Shown here in pieces: positions 17,977 to 27,916 of a stretch of DNA of 64,000 bases (positions are counted from its first letter, which is position 1; every line of letters starts with the position of its first letter). The stretch spans positions 124,001-188,000 of the forward strand of contig CAAGAW010000009.1 in NCBI GenBank assembly GCA_900767465.1, written 5' to 3'. Source of the stretch: Clostridia bacterium (GTDB lineage: Bacteria; Bacillota; Clostridia; Christensenellales; Pumilibacteraceae). A model generated the notes under the pieces. That model did not search any database. It saw only the letters and a list, made by a program, of their open reading frames with translations, and had not been told where the DNA came from. The translations under genes were made by a program, and so were the position numbers.

Positions 17977-19593
17977 ATGAAAAAATTTATCGGGGTTTTA
18001 CTGTCTTTGGTTACGGCGATTTCGGCGTTGTCGCTGTCGGGTTGCGGAAATAACCCGGGCGGAGACGATCCGACTATTCCCATAGACCCGAATAAAACGC
18101 AGATCGTATTCAACTTCTATAACGGCGGACACGGATCCGAGTGGGTGACGAACGCCGCTATCGAGTGGAATAAAACAAACGATAAGTATCAGATCGTTAC
18201 CGCGCCGGACAAAGAGGAGTGGTATTCGATAAAAGCAAAACTCGAATCCGGCACGTGCAGTTACGATATTATGCATAATACGCCGCTCGAATCCGAGTAC
18301 GCGCGCGGTTATCTCGAAAATCTTACCGACGTGTGGAACGCGACCGCTAAGGGCGAGGACGTAACTATTTCGTCCAAGTTCAAAAATCCCGAAGCCGCCG
18401 AAAACGCATTCGGTTATAACGGCGGACACTTTGCGATCCCGTGCTTCGATACCTTTTCGGGATTCGTATACGATCATGAACTTTTCCGCGAAAATCTGTT
18501 TCTTATCGGCACGGACGGCGAACTCATTAAAAAGAGTACGGACAAACTCGGCGCGGGCAGAGACGGAATCGAAGGAACGATAGACGACGGTCAACCGGTG
18601 AATATGACTCAGTACGTAAATATGGTCAACGCCATAAAATCGAGCGACTTTATGACGTATTTATGGACGGGAAAATTCGGATACTACCTCGACCCGATGT
18701 TCTGGTCGATATTCTTCGACTACGAAGGCGAAAGCAACGCAAGGACGTTTATGCGCCGTTCGGGCGAATATACCAACCGCTCCACCGGCGCAAAAACCGT
18801 GATTTCCGCGGATAACGCGACCGAAATCTTTAATATGACGGGGTATAAGAAAACGCTTGATTTCATCGACGACTATATCTGCGATCCTACGCTTTACCAC
18901 GCGGATTCCGCAAAGTACGGAACAAGCCATACCGACGCGCAAAAGTCGTTTGTTTACGGCAATGCGTTCGACGGCGCGGGATCGTACAAGCAGGTGGCTT
19001 TCCTTTACGAAGGTAACTGGTGGGAGCGCGAAGCCCGGGCAAACTTCAACTCGCTCGAAAATCGCGGAATGGACGATTACGAGTACGGTACGCGCGATTA
19101 TCGGTTTATGCTTCCGCCCGCGCTGGACGAAAACGCCGTCCGCGACTCTTTGCCGCTCGTCGGATTTTCCACCGAGCCGATTTGCGTTAAAAAGCAAACC
19201 GACCCGGAAAAGCGCGCCGCAATCGTAGACTTTTTGCGCTTTTTCTACTCGACTTCGCAAATAAAAAAGACGATGTCGGATTCCAACGGTTGTATGCCGT
19301 TCAACGTAATCCTCGACGACGAGGAAAAGAAATCGTTTACCAGGTTTACTCTTAACGCGTACGAACTCTACTATTCGGAAAATTCGTACCTCGTGCCGCT
19401 TAAATACGTGACATCGGGATACAAAGTACCTAAATTCGTTACTACCGACGCGAACGACGTAGACTCGATTTCCGCTCAACCCGTTTCGCATATGCTAAGA
19501 GGCGCGGGTATAACCACGAAAGGCGACTCCGATAAAGTGTTTGCCGACACTGTTAAGTATTACGACTCGCATCGTTCCAATTTAATCGGCTGA
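17977..19593 (+). CDS. Sugar ABC transporter substrate-binding lipoprotein (CUT1 type)
   Basis: This 538-residue lipoprotein has a signal peptide ending in the lipobox LSGC at about residue 23. The mature protein starts with FNFYNGGHGSEWV and later shows the hinge-type pattern of family 1 extracellular solute-binding proteins, rich in aromatic residues that stack on sugars. It is longer than the common 420-450 residues, as in receptors for large oligosaccharides. ACGGAGG lies 8 bases before the ATG. Two permease genes follow at once, so the three form an importer. No ATPase gene is in the operon, so a shared MsmK/MsmX-like ATPase elsewhere in the genome is inferred. Confidence 0.88.
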   Translation: MKKFIGVLLSLVTAISALSLSGCGNNPGGDDPTIPIDPNKTQIVFNFYNGGHGSEWVTNAAIEWNKTNDKYQIVTAPDKEEWYSIKAKLESGTCSYDIMHNTPLESEYARGYLENLTDVWNATAKGEDVTISSKFKNPEAAENAFGYNGGHFAIPCFDTFSGFVYDHELFRENLFLIGTDGELIKKSTDKLGAGRDGIEGTIDDGQPVNMTQYVNMVNAIKSSDFMTYLWTGKFGYYLDPMFWSIFFDYEGESNARTFMRRSGEYTNRSTGAKTVISADNATEIFNMTGYKKTLDFIDDYICDPTLYHADSAKYGTSHTDAQKSFVYGNAFDGAGSYKQVAFLYEGNWWEREARANFNSLENRGMDDYEYGTRDYRFMLPPALDENAVRDSLPLVGFSTEPICVKKQTDPEKRAAIVDFLRFFYSTSQIKKTMSDSNGCMPFNVILDDEEKKSFTRFTLNAYELYYSENSYLVPLKYVTSGYKVPKFVTTDANDVDSISAQPVSHMLRGAGITTKGDSDKVFADTVKYYDSHRSNLIG

Positions 19594-19603
19594 GGAAGAA
19601 GAA

Positions 19604-20560
19604 ATGACCAAAGAAACGAAAAAACGTTTTCACAACAAAAAGGTGCGCGAGTACCTGTTTATCTACGGACTGCTCGCGTACCCGCTTCTTAACTTTATCG
19701 TGTTTTACGTAGTCAAAAACGTGAACTCGGTACTTATGGCGTTCCAAAGTACGGATTCGGTTACCTACGTCTCGACGTGGGTGGGGTTCGAGAACTTCCG
19801 TAGGATCGGCACGGATCTGTTCCGCAACAAAGCGTTGCTCGGTTACGTCGGACGAAGCGCGACGTTCTGGCTAGTAACCACCGCCGTGGGTATGCCGCTC
19901 AACGTGCTGTTCGCGTACCTTTTCATGATAAAAATGCGCGGAACGCCGATTATACGCTTCGGCGTTATGGTTCCGACTATAATTTCCGGACTCGTAACCG
20001 CAATGCTGTTTTCCAAATTCGCCGAAAACGCTCTGCCTATCGCTTTTGAAAAACTGTTCGGGATTAAAACGGTCAGTCTGCTTCGCGACGAACGGTTCAA
20101 TTTTCAGACGATAGTCGTATATATGCTGCTTACCGGCTTTTCGTACAATATTCTTATCTATATGAACGGTATGAAAGGTGCGGGCGAAAGTCTGTTCGAG
20201 GTGGCGCGGCTCGAAGGCGCGACGCACCTTCAGACGATCAGGTACGTGTGTTTGCCGTCGGTATACCCGATTATGATGACGTTCCTGGTAACGTCCGTAC
20301 CGGGAATATTGTGCGGAGATCCGGGGCTTTACGTGTTCTACGCCTACGACGCGCCCGACTCGGTAATCACTTCGGGGTATTACCTGTTTATAAAGACGAA
20401 AAACAGCGATTCGAGCGTTATAGATTACTCTTACGCCGCGGCTATGGGACTTATGTTTACGGCGGTGTCGTTACCGCTTACTCTCGGCGTAAGAAAACTT
20501 ATGGACAGACTCGATCCTAACAACGAACGACCCGAGAAAAAAGCGAGGGAAGCGAAATGA
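19604..20560 (+). CDS. Sugar ABC transporter permease, first subunit
   Basis: This 318-residue inner-membrane protein has about six helices. The cytoplasmic EAA motif is EVARLEGATHLQTIRYVCLP, which contacts the ATPase. The N-terminus is basic, and the first helix starts around YLFIYGLLAYPLLNFIVFY, typical of the LplB/UgpA-like first permease of CUT1 systems. It begins 11 bases after the binding-protein gene and overlaps the next permease by ATGA. The C-terminal tail is charged (PEKKAREAK). Confidence 0.88.
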   Translation: MTKETKKRFHNKKVREYLFIYGLLAYPLLNFIVFYVVKNVNSVLMAFQSTDSVTYVSTWVGFENFRRIGTDLFRNKALLGYVGRSATFWLVTTAVGMPLNVLFAYLFMIKMRGTPIIRFGVMVPTIISGLVTAMLFSKFAENALPIAFEKLFGIKTVSLLRDERFNFQTIVVYMLLTGFSYNILIYMNGMKGAGESLFEVARLEGATHLQTIRYVCLPSVYPIMMTFLVTSVPGILCGDPGLYVFYAYDAPDSVITSGYYLFIKTKNSDSSVIDYSYAAAMGLMFTAVSLPLTLGVRKLMDRLDPNNERPEKKAREAK

Positions 20561-21492
20561 CCGACGTAAAATTCATTACAAAACCCAAACGTCGCGGAGT
20601 ATATTCGACGCGTTCGGTAGCCGACAAAATCGTACTTACGATCGTTATCGTCCTTTTGCTTACGGTTGCGCTCAGCCAGATGTACGTGCTTTTCTGGATG
20701 TTGTACACCTCGCTTAAAGACGACGTCGCGTTGTTCCTCGATATGTTCGCGCTCCCGAAAATCGGCGAATTCTGCTGGAGTAACTATTCGTCTATACTAA
20801 AACTCGTCCGCGTGTCTATTTTCGTACCCGGCAAAGGATACGTATCCTACGGGTTCGGCACGCTTCTTCGCAACAGTTTTTTGCTTGCGGTGTTTATGCC
20901 GCTTCAGGGACAAATCGTTTCGACGATAACGGCGTACATTCTGTCGAAGTACCGCTTTAAAGGAAGATCGTTCCTTCTCGCCGTAAACTTCTTCGTCATA
21001 ATTTTTCCCGTCGTCGGCGACCTCGCGTCCGGACTCAAAATAAACTACGCGATCGGCAGATACGACAATTTCATTATGATGTGCGTAACGGGAGCGCATC
21101 CGTTTACGGGGCTTAACCTTCTGATACAGATGAGTTTTTACGACGCGATCCCGAAAGAAATGATGGAGGCGGCGAGAATCGACGGCGCGGGACATTTCAC
21201 CACGTTTTTCCGTATACATTTCCCGCTTATACTCCCGACGTTTTTCCTGTATTATATGCTTGCCGTGTTTGCCTCGTGGAACGACTATATGACGCCGCTC
21301 GTCTGGCTTCCGAGTTTTCCGAACCTCGCTCTCGGAATGTTCCAGTTCCAGTACGACGCGGCAAAATACGCGGCTACGCTTCCGCAGGTTCTTGCCGGAT
21401 TCGTTATCGTCTCGATACCGAGCGTAGTATTCTATTTGTGCAACCAGAAACTTATAACCTCGCGTATGGTTATGAGCGGACTTAAAGGATAG
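20557..21492 (+). CDS. Sugar ABC transporter permease, second subunit
   Basis: This 311-residue membrane protein is the partner of the preceding permease. The EAA motif reads MMEAARIDGAGHFTTFFRIH, and the C-terminus LITSRMVMSGLKG is typical of LplC/UgpE-like second permeases. The start overlaps the stop of the upstream gene by four bases, which suggests translational coupling. The gene ends 11 bases before the second giant secreted protein, so it is well inside the operon. Confidence 0.88.
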   Translation: MTDVKFITKPKRRGVYSTRSVADKIVLTIVIVLLLTVALSQMYVLFWMLYTSLKDDVALFLDMFALPKIGEFCWSNYSSILKLVRVSIFVPGKGYVSYGFGTLLRNSFLLAVFMPLQGQIVSTITAYILSKYRFKGRSFLLAVNFFVIIFPVVGDLASGLKINYAIGRYDNFIMMCVTGAHPFTGLNLLIQMSFYDAIPKEMMEAARIDGAGHFTTFFRIHFPLILPTFFLYYMLAVFASWNDYMTPLVWLPSFPNLALGMFQFQYDAAKYAATLPQVLAGFVIVSIPSVVFYLCNQKLITSRMVMSGLKG

Positions 21493-21502
21493 GAGGAGCA
21501 GT

Positions 21503-24500
21503 ATGACGAAAAAGAAATTCTCTGTTTGCGTCGCGGCGATTGCCGCGTTTACGGCAATTCTCGCCGGAGCATTCGGTTACGCTTTTGCGGAAAAACGCGC
21601 CGCGTCCTCGTACGAAATCGAGGAAAATTACGCCGTCGGAAGCGAAACCGGCGTTAAAATAACTTTGCAGGCGAAAAATAACGCCGCCTCGTTCGACTAC
21701 TGGAATTATATCGACGTTGCCGGACAGGACGAAATCGTAAACATAAAAATGATTCCCGCGGATAACGGGACCGCCGAGGCGGGTACCGCCGTTATAACGA
21801 TTACCGACGCAATCGACGAAACGCGCTCGTTGTCGGTTATTATCGCGACCGGCGGCAGATGGTACGATTGTAAGGCGACTTACGTTACCGCCTCGTTCGG
21901 CAGCGGCTTTACCGCGGGGCAATACAACGCGACCGACTCGTTCGGCGTAAACACGATAGGCGACAGAACTCTGGTGGGAAATGGATACGGAGCAGAGGGA
22001 TATATGGATATCGCCGGATGGAAAGGCGATTACTACGGATTTTTCGCGGGGACCGAAACCCGCCCGATCTCGACGGCGCGGTTTACGCTGTCCGACGGAA
22101 AACTCAACGTCTATACCGATTACAACGCGGGTCATAACCGCAAAACGATAGCCGACGTTTACTCCGACGGATTCCTTTCGTATTACCGCGGCAAATATTC
22201 GGGGTTGGATCAGCCTGCGGAAGCGGCAAAATACACCGAAGAATACGCGCGTAACCTTTTCCCGTCGGGTAAAGCGAAACTCAACGTATCGTTTGCGCGT
22301 ACGACGGGCAAAACCGTATCGTTTGCCGTGACGAGCGCGGGCGGAAGGGGAACGAGCGAAGTTTCCGACGATACCGCGCCGGTAATCGACGTGAATCTTA
22401 CGACGAAAGGTGTAAAAAACTATCCGTTCGCATTGCCCGAAATTACCGCGATCGACAATTTCGACGGCAAAATCACCGACTTCGACATTACGGTAACCGA
22501 TCCCGACGGTAACCCCGTTACGATCGAAAACGGAGTGTTTACGCCCGCGCTTTCGGGTGATTACACGCTTTCCGTAAGGGCAACAGACGCGGCGGGAAAC
22601 GAGGGAAGAACAACCGCCGTGATCGGAATCGTCGAGTCGGTACCCGAAGCGGTATGGTCGGGCGGCGAAGTCCGGATTAAACCATCGTATTACGTTCACG
22701 AGAAAATAACCGTACCGGCGACGACCGCCTGCTCGTCGTTGTCGCTTGCGGACGGCGGAAGTATACCCGTGTACGCCGAACTCGTCCGTAACGGCGAAAC
22801 GGCAGTTCGCGAAAGGGCGGAAAACGGCGCGGTTCTTACCGTGTCCCGCTCGGGCAATTATATTTTTCGCTACGTTGCCATAGACGGCGCGGGAGCGGAA
22901 CATGCGCTCGAAAAGGGAGGGTTTAGCGCAACCGATCGCCCCGTAATTTTGGAAGAAGAGGAGCAAATATGTCAGGTCGGTTACCCGTACGAAATCGAGA
23001 AAAAACTCTGTTTGTATCTCGACGGAAAGTACCCGACCGGATATACCGTGTTCGACGATTCGGGGAATCGGATCTTCGTTGCGGACGGAACGTTTACGCC
23101 CGATCGCGAGGGAACGTATTTCGTTCGTTATTTCGCGACGGTGGACGGAATTTCGGTCGAACGCGTTTTGAAACTTAACTGTATTAAAACGGGTTGGGCG
23201 ATGCTCGACGGCGAAAAATTTACGGCGGAAAGCGGCTTTTCTCTTCCTTCGTACGCTACGGACAAAGGTTCGGGATTATTGCTTGCAACTAACGAAAGCA
23301 ATGCGTTTTCGCTTAAAAACAAACTCGATCTGACTTCGTTGTCCCCGACGGATAACGTTATCAGGTTTACGCCGCTCTGGTCGGAAAAACTCGGTTACGG
23401 CGGCGCAAGCGCGTATTCGGTCGTGCTTACCGACGCATACGATCCGAACAACAAAGTAACCGTTCGGATTTTCGCGCACGGAGGTTTTACCAAGTACGCC
23501 TACGTCACGCTCAATTACGACGGCAGAGGACTCGCCCGTTATTCCGAGTACGGCGGCAAGGTGTACGACTGGGATAACTTCGGCTGTCTCGTCACAAGCG
23601 GCATGGGCAGAGCGGCAATCGGCAATCCGTTTTACATTCAGTACGATAACGCCGAAAAAGCGTTCTACATCGACTGCCACGGCAGCCGTTATCAACTTCT
23701 CGATCTCGACGACGGCGAACAGGTAGGGTACGGAAGAGAGTGGACGGGATTCACTACCGGCGAAGTGTCCGTCGAGGTGAATATCGAGTGCCTTAAACCC
23801 TCCGCCGTCGTCGTTACCGAACTCGGCGGACAAAGTCTCGGCGGCAAAAAACTCGACGATACGGTCGCGCCGAAAATGAAAATAAGCGCGCCGGAAAGGT
23901 TCGCGTCCGACGGTCCGCGTATGCCGGACGGCGAGGTGAATAAGTTCTATCCGCTGCCGTCGTTTTCGGCTTACGATCTCGTGTCCGGAAAGTGTGACGT
24001 CGCGATTTCTTTGATACGTATAGGCGAAAATGCGACGTTGACCGTTAAAGACGGCGGATTCGTTCCGGATAAAGCGGGCGAGTATCGTTACGCGGCGTCG
24101 GCAAAAGACGAGGCGGGTAACGTAACCTCGGTTGCGTATAATTTCACCGTTTCTGAAGTTCTCGAAAGCATCGCGTTATCGCTTGCCGACTACGACGAAA
24201 CGATAGTCAAGGCAGGATCGCGGTTCGTGATTCCGTCAATCGGAGCATCGGGCGGATCGGGCGAAAAAACGATTTCGTTCACCGCGTCGCTTAACGGCGA
24301 ACCGCTGTATCCGGACGATCTTAATAGGGTGTATCTTCACGACCGCGGCGAACTTAAAATAACCGCGACCGCAATCGATTATCTGTCGACGACCGTGACG
24401 GAAGAACTTGTAATAAACGTTCTCGCCGAGTCATCGCCCGTTATCGAAGTTACCGGCGTACCGTATGCTTCGTTTACCGGCGTTCCTGTGATTCTTCCGG

Positions 24501-25855
24501 ACTTTACGGCGACGGATTACGCAAAAAACGTCGGCGACGCGGCTCGTTTCCCGGACAGGTTCGTAACGATCGACGGTAAGCTTATATATTCGGTAAAGGG
24601 CGACGTAACCGACGGATCGCTTACCGTAAACGGCTTGACGGTCGGCAAGCACATCGTAAGATATTGCGCCGGCTCGCCCGACGCGGAAACCGCCGGAAAA
24701 TCGTTTGAAATCACCGTCGTTCCGGCTTCTTCGCTCAAAGACTTCTTTATTCCGTACGATTACGACGAATCGTGTTCGGACAGTACCGTTGTTTCGAGCG
24801 CGGACGGCTACGGCGTCCTCAACGTTTCTACCGGAAATAAAGGATTCTCGTTCGTTAATCCCGTTTCGGCGTACGGCTTCGGAGCGACGTTCAGCGGGCT
24901 TAGCGAGGCGGGCGGGCAAAGCGCGACCGAAATCGTACTTTCCGATCTCATCGACCCCGAAATTTCGGTCCGGCTATCGTTTACGACGGACGATAAAAAA
25001 ACGTACCTTCGCATAAACCGCGGAGGCAAAGCGATCGGATTCGTCGGAAGCATACGCGACGTAGACAAATATATCGAATTCGGATTCGACTCGGCGACAA
25101 ACTATATAACGTCGGCGTCCGGATCCGGACTCGTCCGTATCGAGCGTTGCGAAAACGGCGCGATATTCCGCGGATTCCCGTCCGGCTCCGTTAATGTCTC
25201 GTTCGAACTTATCGGAGTCGGTTCCGGAGGAGGTTCGGTAAACGTGTTCCGTCTCGGCAACCAGATCTTCAACGGTTCGCAGGAATTCGCAGATCTCGTA
25301 GGTCCGCAGATAGGCTATAACGGCGCCGTCGCTTCGTGTAACGTAAGCGTAGGCTCGTCGATAACTTTACCTGCGGCTTACGCCCGCGACGTTATTACCG
25401 GAAAAGCGGAAGTTCTGGTTACGGTAAAGCGCGGCAGTCGCGTTCTTAGCGGGTTTGAGTCCGTTACGGCAAACGTTCCGCACGTGCTTGCGTTCGACCG
25501 CTACGGTTATTATACGGTAACCTATACGGCAACCGATCTCGGCGGCAAAACGACTAAAAATACGTATACGTTTAATTGCAAAGACGACGTTCCGCCCGAA
25601 CTGACGGTGGACGGCAACATTCCCGGTACGGCAAAAACAGGCAGCGAAATAACCCTTCCCGAGGCAACCGCAACCGACAACTATTCGGACGTAACGCTTA
25701 CGGTTTACGTGACCGCGCCCGACGGAAGTACGACTAAAATCACCAACGGAAAAATCGTATTTTCGCTCGCTGGTAAATACCGCATAACTTATTTCGCAAC
25801 CGATGACGACTACAACTCCTCGTCGAAAACCTTTGTTACGGAGGTGAGAAAATGA
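21503..25855 (+). CDS. Giant secreted protein with three unknown modules and several Ig-like domains
   Basis: This 1,450-residue protein has a signal peptide (about residues 1-31, ending near AFA) and no C-terminal anchor, so it is either released or held by binding. Three modules, related to those in the first operon protein, lie near residues 36-290, 560-780 and 1070-1255. Each has a TD or SD strand (TDAIDETRSLSV, TDAYDPNNKVTV, SDLIDPEISVRL) and ends in (T/P)(S/T)G-x-(A/V). Between and after them are Ig-like units with the pattern D-x-(V/A)-(A/G)-P and DAAGNEG or DEAGNVT. No catalytic domain is seen. A glycan-binding scaffold role is inferred from repetition and from location between the sugar importer and DUF4838 genes. 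GGAGGAG precedes the ATG. Confidence 0.7.
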   Translation: MTKKKFSVCVAAIAAFTAILAGAFGYAFAEKRAASSYEIEENYAVGSETGVKITLQAKNNAASFDYWNYIDVAGQDEIVNIKMIPADNGTAEAGTAVITITDAIDETRSLSVIIATGGRWYDCKATYVTASFGSGFTAGQYNATDSFGVNTIGDRTLVGNGYGAEGYMDIAGWKGDYYGFFAGTETRPISTARFTLSDGKLNVYTDYNAGHNRKTIADVYSDGFLSYYRGKYSGLDQPAEAAKYTEEYARNLFPSGKAKLNVSFARTTGKTVSFAVTSAGGRGTSEVSDDTAPVIDVNLTTKGVKNYPFALPEITAIDNFDGKITDFDITVTDPDGNPVTIENGVFTPALSGDYTLSVRATDAAGNEGRTTAVIGIVESVPEAVWSGGEVRIKPSYYVHEKITVPATTACSSLSLADGGSIPVYAELVRNGETAVRERAENGAVLTVSRSGNYIFRYVAIDGAGAEHALEKGGFSATDRPVILEEEEQICQVGYPYEIEKKLCLYLDGKYPTGYTVFDDSGNRIFVADGTFTPDREGTYFVRYFATVDGISVERVLKLNCIKTGWAMLDGEKFTAESGFSLPSYATDKGSGLLLATNESNAFSLKNKLDLTSLSPTDNVIRFTPLWSEKLGYGGASAYSVVLTDAYDPNNKVTVRIFAHGGFTKYAYVTLNYDGRGLARYSEYGGKVYDWDNFGCLVTSGMGRAAIGNPFYIQYDNAEKAFYIDCHGSRYQLLDLDDGEQVGYGREWTGFTTGEVSVEVNIECLKPSAVVVTELGGQSLGGKKLDDTVAPKMKISAPERFASDGPRMPDGEVNKFYPLPSFSAYDLVSGKCDVAISLIRIGENATLTVKDGGFVPDKAGEYRYAASAKDEAGNVTSVAYNFTVSEVLESIALSLADYDETIVKAGSRFVIPSIGASGGSGEKTISFTASLNGEPLYPDDLNRVYLHDRGELKITATAIDYLSTTVTEELVINVLAESSPVIEVTGVPYASFTGVPVILPDFTATDYAKNVGDAARFPDRFVTIDGKLIYSVKGDVTDGSLTVNGLTVGKHIVRYCAGSPDAETAGKSFEITVVPASSLKDFFIPYDYDESCSDSTVVSSADGYGVLNVSTGNKGFSFVNPVSAYGFGATFSGLSEAGGQSATEIVLSDLIDPEISVRLSFTTDDKKTYLRINRGGKAIGFVGSIRDVDKYIEFGFDSATNYITSASGSGLVRIERCENGAIFRGFPSGSVNVSFELIGVGSGGGSVNVFRLGNQIFNGSQEFADLVGPQIGYNGAVASCNVSVGSSITLPAAYARDVITGKAEVLVTVKRGSRVLSGFESVTANVPHVLAFDRYGYYTVTYTATDLGGKTTKNTYTFNCKDDVPPELTVDGNIPGTAKTGSEITLPEATATDNYSDVTLTVYVTAPDGSTTKITNGKIVFSLAGKYRITYFATDDDYNSSSKTFVTEVRK

Positions 25856-27804
25856 AAAAAATTACGGTTTTTGCGCTTGTTGTGATTCTTGCCTTTACGG
25901 CGTTTGCATGCGGCAATAAAACGTCGACGGACGACAACGGAACGACAGAGGCCAAAGTTATAGGCAAACTCGTCGATAACGGTAAATCGGCTTACACGAT
26001 AGTCGTTCCGTCCGACGCCGACGAATGTCACGAATACGCCGCCGAGGAACTTCGCCGCTACGTCGAACGTGCGACCGGTGCGCGCCTTGCGATAATGTCG
26101 GACGACTCTCTTTCTTCCGTTTCGACCGAAAACAAATATATTTCGCTCGGCAAAACCAAAGTTCTCGAATCGTCCGGCATTACGTTCGATTATTCCTCGC
26201 TCAACGGCGACGGATTCTATCTTAAAACGGTCGGAAATACGCTTATTGCGGACGGCGCGCGGAACACCAGCGTGTTGTACGGTGCGTACGAAATTCTCGA
26301 ATCTATGTTCGGCGTAAAATTCCTTACCGACGATTATACTTACGTTCCGTCGGTTTCCTCCGTCGAACTTCGCGAAACGGACCGAAAAGAGGTTCCCGCC
26401 GTCGAATCCCGCGACTATTTCGCGTATCCTGCGATGAATAATTTCGAGTATGCGTCGCATATGCGCTTTTCTACCAAGTACAAAGACACTCCGGCAAAAT
26501 ACGGCGATACCGGTATGCGCGCGTGGTTTGCGGGCGCGGGACACACGTTGCTCTCCGAGCAGTACGCGCTCGTTCCGTATTCCGAATACGGCGAAACCCA
26601 CCCCGAATGGTACTACGACGACGGCAAAGAACTCCGTTATACCGACGGAATCACCGACACCGACGAGTTCGATCCCGACGATACCGGGTCGCTTGCGTAT
26701 AACCTCGTCGAGATCTGCAAAAAGAAAATCCTCGAAAACCCGACCGCGCGTTATTTTATGCTCGGACAGCCGGACAACGACGCATGGGACGACAGCGAGG
26801 ACGCAAAAGCAAGCGAGGCGCGCAACGGCACGAAATCGGGCACCCTTATGGTGTTTGTAAATGCGGTCGCGGGCGAAATCGAGAAGTGGATGAAAGAAGA
26901 GGGAATCGACCGCGAGGTTATATTCGTAACGTTTGCGTACTGGAAAACTTTGGACGCTCCCGTAAAAGCTCAAGGCGACGCGTTCGTACCCGTCAACGAG
27001 AAAGTAGTGCCGCGCAAAAACGTAGCCGTTATGATCGCGCACATGACTTGCACCTATCACAGTCTCTACGACCGCTCCTGCTCGGACAATCTTCGCGCTT
27101 CGACTACTTTCCGTCAGTGGGGTGCGATAACCGACAGATTGTTCGTGTGGGATTATAATACCAACTTCGATAATCACTTTTTCTGGTATCCCAACTTCAA
27201 TTCCATCGTCCCTAATATCCGATACTACGTCGACAAGGGCGTAATAGAGGTTATGACTCAGGGCGCGCCGCACGTCGGTAACTACTATCAGTGCAAACTC
27301 GAAGGGTACCTGTTTTCCAAACTTTTGTGGAATCCCGACCTCGATCCGAGCGACCTCGTAACCGAATTCAACCGTTGTTATTACGACGATTCGGCAAAGG
27401 CGGCGGACGATTTCGTCGAACTTATGCGCGCGCATTATGCGTCCGTCGACGACGAAAACCATTATTTCCATAACGAACTCTACTCGAAACGCGACTTTAC
27501 CGACTTTTCCTGGTACCCGATCGGATTCCTCGAAAAAGCGATGAAGATCGTCGAGGACGAAATCGTTCGGGTTCGGGAGTCCGATCTTGGAGAAGAAGAA
27601 AAACGCGAGCGCGTCGACCGGCTTTACGAAATCTGGGTTCACCCCGCGTATATGACTCTCAAAAATTACGCTGCTTATTACGACGCTTCGGGGCAAAAGT
27701 CTTTTGCCGAAAAATTCTTTACCGTCACCGACCGCATAGGGATAAATTACTATCGCGAAGGCGGTTCGATCCGCGAACTCAAAACGCAGTACGGAGTCAA
27801 TTAA
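25852..27804 (+). CDS. DUF4838 family lipoprotein, putative extracellular glycoside hydrolase
   Basis: This 650-residue protein has a signal peptide with the lipobox AFAC at about residue 20, so it is anchored outside the cell. The N-terminal domain shows DECHEYAAEELRRYVERATG and VLYGAYEILESMFGVKFL, as in the alpha-glucuronidase-like N domain. DUF4838 then follows with LGQPDND, WDYNTNFDNHFFWYPNF and LLWNPDLDPSDLVTEFN. Compared with the cytoplasmic paralogue at 14647, the paired cysteines after the ND motif are lost. The start overlaps the previous stop by ATGA. It closes the operon and is followed by a strong terminator. An inside/outside pair of DUF4838 proteins suggests two successive cuts of one glycan. 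Confidence 0.75.
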   Translation: MKKITVFALVVILAFTAFACGNKTSTDDNGTTEAKVIGKLVDNGKSAYTIVVPSDADECHEYAAEELRRYVERATGARLAIMSDDSLSSVSTENKYISLGKTKVLESSGITFDYSSLNGDGFYLKTVGNTLIADGARNTSVLYGAYEILESMFGVKFLTDDYTYVPSVSSVELRETDRKEVPAVESRDYFAYPAMNNFEYASHMRFSTKYKDTPAKYGDTGMRAWFAGAGHTLLSEQYALVPYSEYGETHPEWYYDDGKELRYTDGITDTDEFDPDDTGSLAYNLVEICKKKILENPTARYFMLGQPDNDAWDDSEDAKASEARNGTKSGTLMVFVNAVAGEIEKWMKEEGIDREVIFVTFAYWKTLDAPVKAQGDAFVPVNEKVVPRKNVAVMIAHMTCTYHSLYDRSCSDNLRASTTFRQWGAITDRLFVWDYNTNFDNHFFWYPNFNSIVPNIRYYVDKGVIEVMTQGAPHVGNYYQCKLEGYLFSKLLWNPDLDPSDLVTEFNRCYYDDSAKAADDFVELMRAHYASVDDENHYFHNELYSKRDFTDFSWYPIGFLEKAMKIVEDEIVRVRESDLGEEEKRERVDRLYEIWVHPAYMTLKNYAAYYDASGQKSFAEKFFTVTDRIGINYYREGGSIRELKTQYGVN

Positions 27805-27812
27805 GCGAAAAG

Positions 27813-27841
27813 GAGAGATCTTGCGGTCTCTCTTTTTTTTT
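27813..27841 (+). terminator. Terminator of the glycan-use operon
   Basis: The stem GAGAGATC / GGTCTCTC (one G-T pair) with loop TTGC is followed by nine T residues. Confidence 0.88.
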
Positions 27842-27862
27842 GCGTACGCGGTCGCGAACGAC

Positions 27863-27891
27863 TTGAAATATCGCGCAAAATATGATATAAT
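27863..27891 (+). promoter_or_regulatory. Promoter of the Mbeg1-like gene
   Basis: TTGAAA and TATAAT are separated by exactly 17 bases, 26 bases before the chosen TTG start. Confidence 0.75.
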
Positions 27892-27916
27892 ACGTCAAAA
27901 AGCGACGGAGCCGAAT

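Noticed and set aside
25810..27696. 628-codon open frame antisense to the DUF4838 lipoprotein gene
   Set aside because: It mirrors a well-supported gene, has no plausible ribosome site or family motif, and arises because the sense strand rarely uses codons that give antisense stops. The same holds for long antisense frames at 12756-14273, 21482-22966 and 54680-55924.
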